From positions 4,573,373-4,637,372 of the forward strand of contig CM072527.1 of NCBI GenBank assembly GCA_036898135.1: 64,000 bases of DNA. The letters run 5' to 3'. The notes beneath the pieces were generated by a model. That model was given only the letters and a program-made list of their open reading frames with translations. It did not search any database and was not told where the DNA came from. Positions 10,201-19,401 of this stretch are shown here, one piece after another; the first letter of the stretch is position 1; each line of letters opens with the position of its first letter. This DNA is from Oncomelania hupensis (Eukaryota > Mollusca > Gastropoda > Littorinimorpha > Pomatiopsidae). The position numbers and the translations under genes were made by a program.

Positions 10201-10557
10201 TGGCCAACGGAAGGCGCGGTCCTTGTGCCGTGTGACGACCCGGGCGACGACCGATCCGGTATGGAATTAGGGGGTTGTGTCATCATGTAGTGTGTCTTGG
10301 GCAAAAAAGACCTGGCGGTGCCCAATCCTCTCCAGGCTGTTGGCCACAGCCGAAATCCACGAATACAGTGTGGCTCGCCTTGGCCCTGAGCACATGGTCG
10401 TTGAACCTGTAGTAACGTGAGGTTCCTCCGCCCTGGCCGGTGACTTCTGTGTAGAAGACTTTCGCCCAGTGATGCCGTGCTAACATCACCCCTGTTAGTC
10501 GCCTCTTACGACACGCCGGGAAACGTTGGGTCTATTCTATTTAATGCCCGAACCCAC
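7213..10557 (-). mobile_element. Full-length RTE-like LINE (GGATA-tailed family)
   Basis: A 3345-bp element on the minus strand. Its 5' end (GTGGGTTCGGGC) is at 10557 and its 3' end is a short GGATAGGATAGGA tail at 7213. It is flanked by a 6-bp repeat ATGGTC (7207-7212 and 10558-10563). The copy at 13031 starts at the same base, which supports this as the true 5' terminus. The coding frame is open throughout, so this is a candidate active source. RTE-type assignment is based on the EN-RT layout and the very short 3' end; a neighbouring clade is possible. Confidence 0.9.
7218..10286 (-). CDS. RTE-like LINE ORF: apurinic-type endonuclease plus reverse transcriptase
   Basis: The frame is open upstream to about 10325, but the first ATG is at 10286 (two tandem Met codons), giving 1022 residues. 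An endonuclease/exonuclease/phosphatase domain occupies about 50-290, with GTWNVRTL, SELRWKG, VQGDWNAKVG and GSDHDLVMM motifs. The reverse transcriptase (about 530-800) shows LPKKGNLQE, GFRAGRSTTEQIF, FIDFKKAFDRVWH, GVRQGCLLSP and the catalytic FADD near 754. A C-terminal domain has the widespread RKLRWYGHV and GRPKKRWEDNIREWTG motifs near 945-980. Expected role: nicks target DNA and copies its own RNA at the nick. The TAG stop lies inside the GGATA tail repeat, leaving essentially no 3' UTR. No frameshift or stop is seen. Confidence 0.93.
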   Translation of the reverse strand: MMTQPPNSIPDRSSPGSSHGTRTAPSVGHQDGGVKYATDGQFSKIRTRNNIVIGTWNVRTLTAEGKLEELAHELDHYRWNVLGISELRWKGLGETTTDKGHKLYFSGRDDRHEHGVGFLVHKNILATVMGCRPVSSRLITIRLRAAPFNITIIQAYAPTSDYDDSEVEDFYENLQAVLDQVPKKDIVIVQGDWNAKVGQDAHHNWGDTCGPHCNNETNDRGLRLLEFARYNNLVLANTLGLHKNSRRWTWHSPGGEHHNQIDYIMVKKRFRSSINIGRTRTFPGADIGSDHDLVMMSFRLHLKRVNTAKCTRLKFDLDKLQDPEVAELFQATIGGKFAPLLILGAGEVDVNTMTTTFNSAVTDVATEILGKHRPKKKLWITPELLDLCDKRREMKKKKNTSQGADVYRKINNDIRKGMLTAKENWIEDQCQEIENSLNKNNSKKAYQTVKRLTSVKQPKVSTIQSKSGICLTEEQEVLDRWTEYCSDLYNHTPNGDPSVLACPENREEEEILPILREEVEAAVQALKKGKSAGVDNIPAELLQAGGEAMIDALTIICNKIWQSGEWPIPWTQSLVITLPKKGNLQECENYRTISLISHPSKVLLKIILNRLKPQAEQIIAEEQAGFRAGRSTTEQIFNLRIICEKYLQHQQHLYHVFIDFKKAFDRVWHAALWATMKVYNISPKIIEVIKSLYDKATSAVLHNRAIGNWFRTTIGVRQGCLLSPTLFNIFLERIMSDALADHEGTVSIGGRAISNLRFADDIDGLAGEEQELEQLVQRLDTTSKAYGMEISAEKTKMMTNNTNGINTDIKVQGQSLGTVHSFKYLGAIVSDNGSRQEVLSRIAQTTAALTRLKPIWKDRTISLHSKVRLLRSLVISIFLYACEAWTLTADLQRRIQSMEMRCYRRLLGISYTQHITNDEVRQTITQAIGQHDDLLTVVKKRKLRWYGHVTRSSGLAKTILQGTVQGGRRRGRPKKRWEDNIREWTGLTLSEAIRAAEDRERWSMLVKRSSVVPLRPSGYGTG

Positions 10558-11034
10558 ATGGTCAATGGTGTCGAAAGCAGCCGAAAGATCAAGGAGAGTG
10601 AGAAGGGAGAGTTTGCCACCATCCATCGCGCGCAGGAGGTCGCTCATGACTCGGACAAGCGCAGTTTCGGTGCTGTGACCTGGGCGGTAGGCAGACTGAG
10701 TAGAGGGAAAGAGGTTGTAATAATGAAGATAGTCAGAAAGCTGAGAAAGAACCATTTTTTCTGTGATTTTGGAGAGGAAAGAGAGGTTACTGACGGGGCG
10801 ATAGTTTTTGAGCGTGTTCGGGTCGAGTGAGGGTTTCTTCAGGAGTGGGAGGACTATTGACTGTTTGAAGATGGAAGGGAAAGTGCCAGAGAGGAGGGAA
10901 GAGTTGACAATGAAGGTGAGTGCAGGGAGGAGAACGTCAAGGCATTCCACAAGCAGTGGGACGGGGATGGGGTCAAGGGCGCACGACTTGGGAGTTGACC
11001 TGGTGATGACGCGCCAAACCTCATCCTCGGTCAC
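10558..11034 (-). pseudogene. CR1/L2-like LINE reverse transcriptase, N-terminal part
   Basis: The minus-strand frame contains the early RT blocks: SCALDPIPVPLL, the LLKKPSLDP...NYRPVSNLSFLSKI region, QSAYRPGHSTETALV and LLDLSAAFDTIDH. It is cut at the last motif by the RTE-like insertion, whose 6-bp target repeat ATGGTC is at 10558-10563. Upstream sequence ends at the junction with the LTR at 11052, so this is the 5'-truncated start of the copy. Confidence 0.85.
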
Positions 11035-11052
11035 AGGCCTGAATCCACTAAA

Positions 11053-11375
11053 GGTATTCGAAATCTTTCCGGAAAGGAGAGAGGTTATTTAATCGTGTGC
11101 CGAGTTCCTGTAGATTGATTGTTGTAGACAGTAAAGTTGTTGATAGTGATTTGGAAAGTTGCTGTGAAAGTTGTTGAGTTGAATTGAGAATTGTATGCAG
11201 TTGTTGATGTGTGCTGAATAAAAGTGGAAAACTTCATACGTCGACTTTGTGACTTGTATGCTGTTTGGACGGGCTGTGTGAATAAACGAATCTGAGTTAC
11301 ACCCTATCAGGAATTCAAGCATCGGGGCTGAATCAGATACTGATAGAAAACACCAACATCAAACTGAGTGTAACA
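11053..11375 (+). repeat. 3' LTR of element 1, right part
   Basis: Matches 427-749 of the 5' LTR exactly by eye. Two bases of the LTR (AC, 425-426) are missing at the LINE junction, and no target duplication is seen there. It is followed by CTGAG, the target duplication of the LTR element. Confidence 0.95.
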
Positions 11376-12558
11376 CTGAGGTCCATCATGTTTAAACGTT
11401 TTGCGCTATATTTAAGCATAGTCTAAACCCGTTTTGATAATTGTATAGCTGTCAGAAAGTTCCAAAAGTGGCCAAGCGTTCCATGTTTAAATTTTACGTC
11501 TTTAAGATAAAACAGAAACAGAACAATAGCTCCACGAAAATGAACACTTTAGGAAGTGCTGGGTTTCCAGTGAATGTAAGTCCATTTGAATAGCTTGCAA
11601 CTTGTTCAGGTAAGAATTGGTTTAAAGGCGTACTTTATTAAAGTGAAAACACATGCCAAACAAAAGTGTTTACAGGACAAGCAACAAGCAAGCTTATGTA
11701 AGTGTATTTTATATGAGGCAAGAATTGATTTGTTTTTGTATTCGCCTTTCAGAATAATCTTTTATTCGTGTTTGTTATTGATGCTTTCTCTCTGTCTCTG
11801 TCTGTCTGTGTCTGTCTCTCAGTCCCTCTGTCTTTGTCTCTTCTTTTGAAGTTCGGAATGTGTGAGTTCGCGTGGCCATACTTTGAACAGTTACGTAAAT
11901 AGCAATAAGCAATAATTTTATCTTTTTGCTCTCAATATATATTCATGAATGTCGGGTTTTCCTGTACCCTTATCTCAAATTGTCTTCTCCGTCTCATTAT
12001 TTTACATTAGTTACTGTTTGGTGTTTTTTTTTTTCCTTTTTATTTTTATGTGTGTATTGACCCTCGGGGTCAAGTCGCAGTAACTCGTTATAATATATTA
12101 TACGTATATATGAATATGACTGATAAAATTCCTCACCGCGAAATGGGTGAACGGTGGCCCCCGGCCATTGATGACTTCTACTTCAATATATTTATGTAAA
12201 TGATGGCTGGAGGTGGAGTCAACCATGTATAGTCCTAAAATGTCATTTGATAAGCGATGCTTGGTTAGCTCATTATAACTTGAAAACAAACGGTGGCAAT
12301 CGAACTTTTCCACTGCCTCATAACTTGGGAGCCAAATAAGCGCTTACTTGGGTCAGTTATGTAGCGGGAGTACAAAGTCATCACTATCCAATAATATACT
12401 GTTGCATAACCAGTGTGTTTTGCTTGTTAGAAGCCCAGAATCAACGAGTCACCACCAGATCGACTTGGTTCTATGTTGACGGATTCTTTCCTTTTGCAGT
12501 AGGGTCGACTTATCTGACGTGCCGATGAGGCGTCATGAAGAAAACGTAAACCGCAGAA

Positions 12559-12562
<4 letters not shown>

Positions 12563-12593
<31 letters not shown>
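12563..12593 (+). repeat. Poly(A) run, 31 bases
   Basis: An uninterrupted A run. It could be a retrotransposed tail, but no source sequence was recognised upstream. Confidence 0.9.
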
Positions 12594-12594
<1 letters not shown>

Positions 12595-12650
12595 GTCGTT
12601 AACGAAAAGTCGAGAAACTGTTTCGTCTCGTGGAAAGTTGAGCCACGAAC

Positions 12651-12718
12651 GATTGCCTGTGTGTGGTGATTGCCTGTGTGTGGTGATTGCCTGTGTGTGG
12701 TGATTGCCTGTGTGTGGT
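12651..12718 (+). repeat. 17-bp minisatellite, four units
   Basis: Four consecutive copies of GATTGCCTGTGTGTGGT, effectively identical. Confidence 0.95.
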
Positions 12719-13030
12719 TGCGGGGAGAGGGTTGTGTGAAGGGTAGGGAAGAGGGAACGGAGAGGTGAATGAGAGGGGATTTACCTGTGTGATCTCTGAC
12801 CCTGTGCGTGGGAGGACCTGTCACGCTCCCAGTGAGCCGTAGTGAATAGTCAGAAAGGTCACGCGAGATTTGGGGATGACATTCGGAAATTATTGTTAGT
12901 ATTAAAGTTATTTTTGAAGTTACCTTTCGGGGAGGGGGAAAAAGTGCGCGAGAAAATCTTCAACTGTACTGTTTCAACCTGCGTCGTTGTGATACAAATT
13001 TTACCGTTGATATTAGATCTATAGATTTAT

Positions 13031-15460
13031 GTGGGTTCGGGCAATGAATAGAATAGACCTAACGTTTCCCGACGTGTCGTAAGAGGCGACTAACAGGGGC
13101 ATCACTGGGCGAAAGCCTTCTACACAGAAATCACCGGCCAGGACGGAGGAACCTCACGTTACTACAGGTTCATCGACCACGTGCTCTGGGCAAAGGCGAG
13201 TCACACTGTACTCGCGGAATTTCGGCTGTGCCAACAGCCTGGAGAGGATTGGGCCCTGCCAGGTTTTTCTTGCCCAAGACATACCGTGTGATGAAAAGAA
13301 CCACTCACTCCAAACCGGAGGTGATACGTTTGCTACTGATGGACAACTTAGCAAGATCCGCACGAAAGACAACATCGTTATAGGAAAGTGGAATGTCAGG
13401 ACCCTAACTGCGGAGGGAAAATTAGAAGAACTGGCCCAAGAGCTGGACCACTCTCGATGGAACATTTTAGTTACCGGCGAACTGCGCTGGAAAGGCCTAG
13501 GTGAAACAACGAACTACAAAGGCCACAAGCTTTATTTCAGCAGGAGAGATGAAAGGCACGAACACCGCGTTGGATTCTTGGTCCACAAAGACACTCTAGC
13601 CACTGCCTTGGGTTGTCGCCCAGTCTCCAGTAGACTCATTATTATCCGTCTGAGAAGAGGCCCTTTTAACATCAACATCATCCAAGCCTATGCCCCAACA
13701 TCAAACTTTGACAACAGCGAAGTCGAGGATTTCTATGAACATCTTCAGGCTGTCCTAGACCAAGTGCCGAAGAAAGACGTAGTCATAGTGCAAGGCGATT
13801 GGAATGCCAAGGTTTGCCAAGATGCGCACAACTGGGGAGACACATGTGGACCCCACTGCAACAAATAGACAAATGATAGAGGTATGAGACTCTTGGAGTT
13901 TGCCAGACACAACAATCTGATATTGGCAAACACGCTTGGTCTCCACAAAAAAATCCAGACGATGTACCTGGCACAGTCCCAGCGGGGAGCATCACAACAG
14001 ATTGACTACATCATGCTCAAGACACATTTCAGATCAAGCATCATCATTGGCAGGACACACACTTTTCCAGGAGCAGACATCGGAAGTGGCCACAATCTCG
14101 TGTTGATGTCCTTCCGGCTCCAGTTAAAGAGATTAAACACAGCAAATAACACCAGACTGAAATTGGACCTGAACAAACTGCAGGATCCGGAGGTGGCAGA
14201 AATATTCCAAGCCACAATAGGAGGGAAATTTGCACCAATGCTCAATTTGGTAGCTGGTGAAGTAGATGTCAACACCATGACCACCACATTCAATTCAGCT
14301 GTGACAGATGCCGCCACTGAGATCCTTGGCAAACACCCGAAGAAAAAACCGTGGATCACACTTGAACTTTTGGATCTGTGTGATAAACGAAGAGAGCTGA
14401 AAAAGAAAACAAACACCTCACATGGAGCTGATGCCTACCGAAAAATTAACAATGACATTTGAAAAGGCATGCGCACAGCAAAGAAGAACTGAATAGAAGA
14501 TCAATACCAGGAAATAGAACAGTCTGAACAAGAACAGCAAGAAGGCCTACTAGACTGTGAAGCAGCTGACAAGTGTTAAACAGCCCGGGTCTTTATGATC
14601 CAAAGCAAGTCTGGCATATGCCTTAAAGAAGAACAAGAAGTCTTCTCTCTGACCTTTACAACCACGCACCAAACGGAGACTCATCAGTTCTAGCATATCC
14701 CGAGAACAGAGAAGAAGAAGAAATCCTCCCAATTCTCCGAGTAGAAGTTGAGGCAGCAGTGCAATCGCTAAAGAAAGGGAAGTCAGCGGGAGTGGACAAC
14801 ATATCCGCGGAATGGCTTCATGCAGGATGAGAAGCGATGACTCAGCATTATCTGTAACAAGACCGGGCAGAGTGAGGATTGGCCTACACCATGGATCCAG
14901 TCGCTTGTCATCACTCTTCCCAAAAAGGGTAACCTTCAGGAAATACCCAGAGGTCTTTTGTAACACCCCCTTGCTGTGTATTGTAGGTCTGCGGTGAGGG
15001 TCCATGTTTCGCAAAAGTATAGGAAGATGGAGATGGCAAGGGAGCTAAGCAACCTTATCTTTGAATGTAGACCGATTGTCATTTCTTTCCAAATGGGCTT
15101 CAACCTTGTCAGGGCCGCAGTTGTTTGTGCTATCCTGGAGAGGACTTCCTGTCGGGACCCCATTGTCTGATATTATTGCTCCTAAATATTTAAAGCTGTG
15201 CACCGTGTTGAGGGGTTGGCCTTGGACTTTGATGTTCATTTGATGCCATTGGTGTTGTTGTTTATATTTTGGTCTTCTCTGCTCTTATTTCCATTCCAAG
15301 GGCTCTGGAGGTGGTGTCAAGTCTTTGTACCAGCTGTTCAAGTTCTTGTTCTTCTCCAGCCAATCCATCAGTGTCATCCGCAAAACGGAGTTTGAAGATT
15401 GCTCTACCTTCCCCTTATGCTGACAGTGCCTTCATGATCTGCAAGGGCATCTGACATATA
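13031..15460 (+). mobile_element. RTE-like LINE copy 2: full 5' end, degenerate, with an inverted internal segment
   Basis: The plus-strand part begins with GTGGGTTCGGGC, the same 5' terminus as the copy at 7213-10557. It runs through the endonuclease and into the RT (LPKKG-type motif near 14920), with several stops and indels (for example a stop after CGPHCNK at 13868). At about 14940 orientation flips. 14940-15460 is the minus strand of a more C-terminal segment, running from the ISDALADHEG region at the right to RRLLGIS at the left. The 3' tail is missing. The flip is not the ordinary 5' inversion seen in other copies, because here the segment downstream of the break is inverted. Clearly dead. 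Confidence 0.88.
13578..14462 (+). pseudogene. RTE-like endonuclease pseudogene (copy 2)
   Basis: Two consecutive frames of the same element (13578-13868 and 13884-14462) match the endonuclease and linker of the intact copy: ALGCRPVSSRLI, IIQAYAPTS, VQGDWNAKV, DYIMLKTHFRSS and GADIGSGHNLV, where the catalytic SDHD has become SGHN. They are separated by a stop. Not functional. Confidence 0.88.
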
Positions 15461-16229
15461 TATATATCTATATATGCATGCATACCTATACAGTATATTC
15501 ATTTACCGAGCCACTGGAGAATCACCCCTTGGGGTCATGAGCAATCTTGCCACTGTAGATTGTTCAAACCTATAAAGGGAAAAGTGAAAGCCCCAGTTGA
15601 AAACCTGTCTTGCCTTTGTAGGCATGACAGATTCACTGCGGCAACAGTACCCCCGTTGAAGTGCCGGGGGTTTCAGTATAAATAGTATCCCCACTTTATG
15701 GAAATTTAGTGCTTTAAATTCCCACTGTCGCTATCTTCCTCATTTACTCTTTCCCATTCCTACTCTGTCCTATCACTCTGCTATACTATCTTCTTCTTCG
15801 CTATATCAATGACCTACCTTTTTTCTTGAAAACTCTTCCTGGACAAGACTCCTTGTTTGTGTATGAGGTCTGTTGGATCAGCTTGGGAGTGTTGGACGCT
15901 TTCTGCTGGGTGGTCACTAGGGCTTCCTATGATGTTAGTATTTAGCACTATAGGCATTTTATATGTATGTGTTTTGTTGATAATTTATAATGATGGTTGT
16001 ATTCTATTTTGTTTTTGTAACCGGGGGTTCGCGTAGTTGAGGTAAACCCTCAGCCGTCCCCCGCGTGGGATGTCTTTATTGTAAAGTGACTGGCCGGTGG
16101 AGGGCATTCAATTTTCCCACTAGGGTTGTTTCAGCAGATCTTTTATGCGGATCAGGGGTTGTCCGGTCCTGATTTGGCTCGGAGGAGTCCGCTGGACCTA
16201 AAGCAACAATTAATCAATCAATCAAAGCA
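15461..16229. other. Hairpin-rich segment ending in an ATCA repeat; possible retroelement 3' end
   Basis: No coding potential. It carries four consecutive predicted stem-loops at 15524-15671, a further CGGGGG/CCCCCG hairpin near 16022-16066, and ends with a CAATCAATCAATCA-type repeat near 16208-16225. A structured 3' region plus a short-repeat tail is typical of some LINE or SINE 3' ends, but I could not identify the family. Confidence 0.35.
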
Positions 16230-17329
16230 CGGACACACGCGTGCAACCACATGCACGGGCACGCAATGGAATAGTAAGTGCATAATTATTTAACATTTCG
16301 AGATGTTATATCTGTTTTACTAATGCAACAAAAATAACAACACACACATGCGCTCGCACCCGCATATATCGTTGTGATAATTACATCACAATTTCACTAT
16401 ATTCACAGCTTGCACGCGTATAACGATTTCTTTTACAGAACAGTTTTTATCGTAAGGAAGTCCAGTCAACGACACCAGTGCCTAACTACAGACTTAAATT
16501 AAACAGATTACAGTGGGCTCGTTGTATGTAGTAGCGCTGGTGAGCCTCTGCAGTAGATTTGTAATATAAAAAAAATACATTATCGTATTGATGCTGCATG
16601 GATCCTAAGAAACTCTGTTGGCGAGACGTGCTGGGAATCGTCCTCTAGCGCTTATTGTACCGTGGGAAAGAGACTGGTAGCAATTGCTCACACGCACTCG
16701 CTCACGTACACACACACACACACACACCCTCACGCACACACACAGGCACACACAGATATAAAGTAAAAGAAGAGAAGACGAAGAGAACAGGAAGTGGAGG
16801 GGTTGGAGTGTTATTGTTATATACATATGTTTATCTATTTTTAAAAATCAATACAAACACGAAGATGCTATACTGCTAAAAACCAAAGCAGATAAAACGC
16901 TGCAAATGAAAAGAGTTCTCTATACAATGCATATCGTTGCAAATCTACTTCAACATTTAATTGGCAGCCCAGGTGGAGTATGTAGAAATAGAATTCAATA
17001 CGTATGATGAGGGAATTTTATGCGGAAGCTCAAGGAAAGAAATACTATCCTAATTCCTATGCAAGAGGTGATAAACTTAGCCCCAAGTCGAAGGCTTTGT
17101 TTGCTTTTGGCCAATACGGGTATACCCTAAAATTCGCACTGTTATTACTTTTAACAATAATAAAGTGGGCTTTCGTTGCTCAAGCCAAACGGCTAAAGTT
17201 TGAATTTTCCATTTGTGTTCTGGCAGGGAGTGATTTCTCCTGTTTAACGGTACACCAATACCATAGCCGTGTGACCTTTGACCCTATTTCTGAATAAACC
17301 ACGCTGCTTCAAGGGTACGTCTTTGGTGT
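16230..17329. other. Non-coding stretch with an AC microsatellite
   Basis: Contains an (AC)n run at about 16706-16727 and further CA-rich sequence to 16755. A 97-codon frame at 17004-17297 has no recognised similarity and a Leu-rich middle; I do not support it as a gene. Confidence 0.5.
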
Positions 17330-17581
17330 CTAGGGTAGGGTAGGATAGGTTAGGGTAGGGTAGGGTAGGATTAGGGTAGGGTAGGATAGGTTAGGGTAGG
17401 GTAGGGTAGGATTAAGGTAGGGTAGGGTAGGGTAGGATAGGGTAGGGTAGGGTAGGGTAGGGTAGGGTAGGATTAGGGTAGGGTAGGATAGGTTAGGGTA
17501 GGGTAGGGCAGGATTAGGGTAGGGTAGGGTAGGTTAGGGTAGGGTAGAGTAGGGTAGGGTAGGATAGGGTAGGGTAGGGTC
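17330..17581 (+). repeat. TAGGG / TTAGGG-like tandem array, about 250 bp
   Basis: Near-continuous TAGGG pentamers mixed with TTAGGG, GATAGG and GATTAGGG variants, partly in a higher-order pattern of about 40 bp. It could be an interstitial telomere-like array or an expanded repeat. The G runs are suited to four-stranded folding. Confidence 0.9.
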
Positions 17582-18919
17582 TATTGTTTCATCCTAAAAC
17601 CAAAAACCTTATCGAGCAACGTTTTAAAAAATGAGTTCTGCCTCTTACCGAGTTTGGTAGATGCTATTTTTAGCTCAAGAATGGTGGCTAGCGCGGTTGC
17701 TAATAATAGGCATAAATCTACGGAATTGCTTACAAAAATACTATATTTATGAAAGAGATATTGTTTATGTTCTTTAATTTGGGTGTGTGTTCATTTTTGT
17801 TTGTTTTGTGAGATTATTTGTTTCAGTGGGGGTAATACTCCTTTTGAATGTTACTGGGTTCCTTTAATATTCTATTTTCTTTGCGCGTGGCTGGACTAAC
17901 AATACAAACACACACCCCCACTCCCCAAAAAAAACAACAACAACAAACATTAGGTTTCTGGTGCTTAGATGGAGCATGCTTTTCTTTAGTAATCTATAGT
18001 ATACCTGTAGAAATCTGATGTCTTATTGTCGTATTGAAGTAGGCAATGCTAAGTTGTCTGGCAGGAAAAATTCACAGGCGCTTGTATCTGGACACGCAAG
18101 CGCCTATGCCTGTGACGCGTCTCCCTTTGGTTAAATAGATGCCTGTGGAAAAACTATAGCTAGACCTTGCATATCGTGGGGTATGTGATCAGTGCAATAG
18201 AAACCTGAAACCTATATCCAGTAATGCGAATTAGCGCTTAGTCCTCCTGTATTGAAACTGGGACCTTCCAAACCATTATACCCAGTGTACACCAACAGTA
18301 CATTGTGGCGTAATGGTGCATAAATATATACGCAATGTAAACCGTCAATTCCTAGGACGTTAACACACGACTTATTCTGTTATTCTTCTCGCTGGTTCAA
18401 TAGTGACTTTACTGTATCATAGTGTAGTTGACCAGTGCAGCTTTAGTCATCGTTGTGTGTGTATGTGTATGTCATGATCGGCTTTGGAAGGGTGTGGAAG
18501 ATGGGAAGATTCAGGGTGACGTAATCGACAAACTGTGCTGAATTCATTACAACCTTGTTAAGTTAACGGTTTTTGGTTGTAATCAATGTGCCGACATGTG
18601 TGAAATTGAATGTCTGTGGAGTGTATTTGTGTGCGGTTATCTACCAACATCAGGGCGACATTTTGCTTGTGCAGTAAACTTACTTACTGGCGGCATAGTT
18701 AAACTACTGGTATGTTTGCGAGTGGGTGGGCACGCAGATGTGTGCTTTCTTGCATATTTTGAGCCTGTTTCTCGCTTTGACAAAAAATTGAGTTCTTTAG
18801 CGTAATCCCTGTCTTAAACATTCAGTGTACTCTCAGCATAAGCCGCCGATAGGGATTTGGGGGAGATGGGAGGTGGGGGATGGGTGGGTAAGAGAAGGGA
18901 TATAGACCGTATTAACACT
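17582..18919. other. Non-coding stretch with one strong hairpin
   Basis: No gene recognised. A perfect 9-bp stem (AGGCGCTTG at 18076-18084 with CAAGCGCCT at 18097-18105) lies at 18072-18115, extended by TCAC/GTGA arms. Confidence 0.5.
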
Positions 18920-19332
18920 CTACTGTGGTCTAATGGTAGTGCTTCGGCTTGCGGATCTGAAGGTCCCGGGTTCGAGCCCTGGCCGGGAAATTGTGTTGTG
19001 TCCCTGGGAAAGACACTTTACTCATGTTTTCCTACTCCTTCGGATGAGAGCATAAACCGAGGTCTAGTCTGTGTGTCGCATACATTCCATCATAACGGAC
19101 TTTAAAGATCCTGACGCTCATGTTTTAGACGGGTGAGTGCCGGTAACAAGAACACACCCAGCATGCACTTGGTCCTTCTCCCCCATCCCTGGCTGCCCAG
19201 GATTGTGCTCAGTTGTCCGGGCGTCAGACCATGCGCCCAAAGGCTGCGGGTGGGCGTCTCGGGCGGTTTGAGTTAGATCTTGTATCGGCCAGCGCCTTGA
19301 TCCTTAGGCTAAGGCGCCTTACAAATGACGAA

Positions 19333-19400
<68 letters not shown>
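18920..19400 (+). mobile_element. tRNA-derived SINE with ATT tail
   Basis: A Pol III A box TGGTCTAATGG (18926-18936) and B box GGTTCGAGCCC (18969-18979) are in tRNA-like spacing. A body follows with the motif GTGTCCCTGGGAAAGACACTTTA, which resembles conserved central domains of several animal SINE superfamilies. It ends TGTATCGGCCAGCGCCTTGA, then a long (ATT)n tail at about 19336-19400. The 3' end is shared with 26780-26855. Mobilisation would depend on a partner LINE. Confidence 0.85.

Positions 19401-19401
<1 letters not shown>

Larger units (their letters stand above)
5465..11052 (-). mobile_element. CR1/L2-like non-LTR retrotransposon, 5'-truncated, split by an RTE-like LINE
   Basis: A minus-strand LINE whose 3' end is at the left: a TAA-type repeat tail (seen as TATTATTATTATT at 5465) and a 3' UTR of about 640 bp, then coding sequence reading leftwards. 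The coding sequence is split by the RTE-like element at 7213-10557. Its 5' end is truncated inside the reverse transcriptase domain at 11052, directly against the host LTR. The insertion has no target duplication and a 2-bp target loss. The RT and C-terminal sequence resembles the CR1/L2 group; the exact clade was not determined. Confidence 0.85.
114..11375 (+). mobile_element. Gmr1-like Ty3/gypsy LTR retrotransposon (element 1), with nested LINEs in its 3' LTR
   Basis: The element starts and ends with the same 636-bp LTR (TGTTACG...TGTAACA) and is flanked by a 5-bp direct repeat CTGAG at 109-113 and 11376-11380. Between the LTRs are a candidate primer-binding site, one long Gag-protease-integrase frame (1283-4834), a short tandem-repeat region and a G-rich tract. 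The 3' LTR is interrupted at 5465-11052 by two nested LINEs. Without that insertion the element would be about 5.7 kb. The LTRs look identical over every aligned base, implying recent insertion. The gene order with integrase before the remains of reverse transcriptase places it with the Gmr1 group rather than standard gypsy. Confidence 0.93.
11381..13030. other. Non-coding stretch between mobile elements
   Basis: AT-rich sequence without a supportable gene. It contains CT-rich runs near 11790-11840, a 31-base A run at 12563-12593 and a 17-bp minisatellite at 12651-12718. Short frames here look like chance. Confidence 0.6.

Noticed and set aside
5465..11052. Considered as one LINE with a single long insertion-free body
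   Set aside because: The frame stops at DTIDH and resumes 3.3 kb away, with a direct repeat and a complete second LINE between, so two elements are nested.
12651..12718. Regularly repeated 17-bp units considered as a CRISPR-like array
   Set aside because: The units are directly adjacent with no spacers, and the DNA is eukaryotic; a minisatellite.
17004..17297. 97-codon plus-strand frame
   Set aside because: No recognisable domain or family; the hydrophobic middle arises from a T-rich stretch. Treated as chance.
17330..17581. Chromosome-end telomere
   Set aside because: Unique and mobile-element sequence continues on both sides, so it is interstitial.
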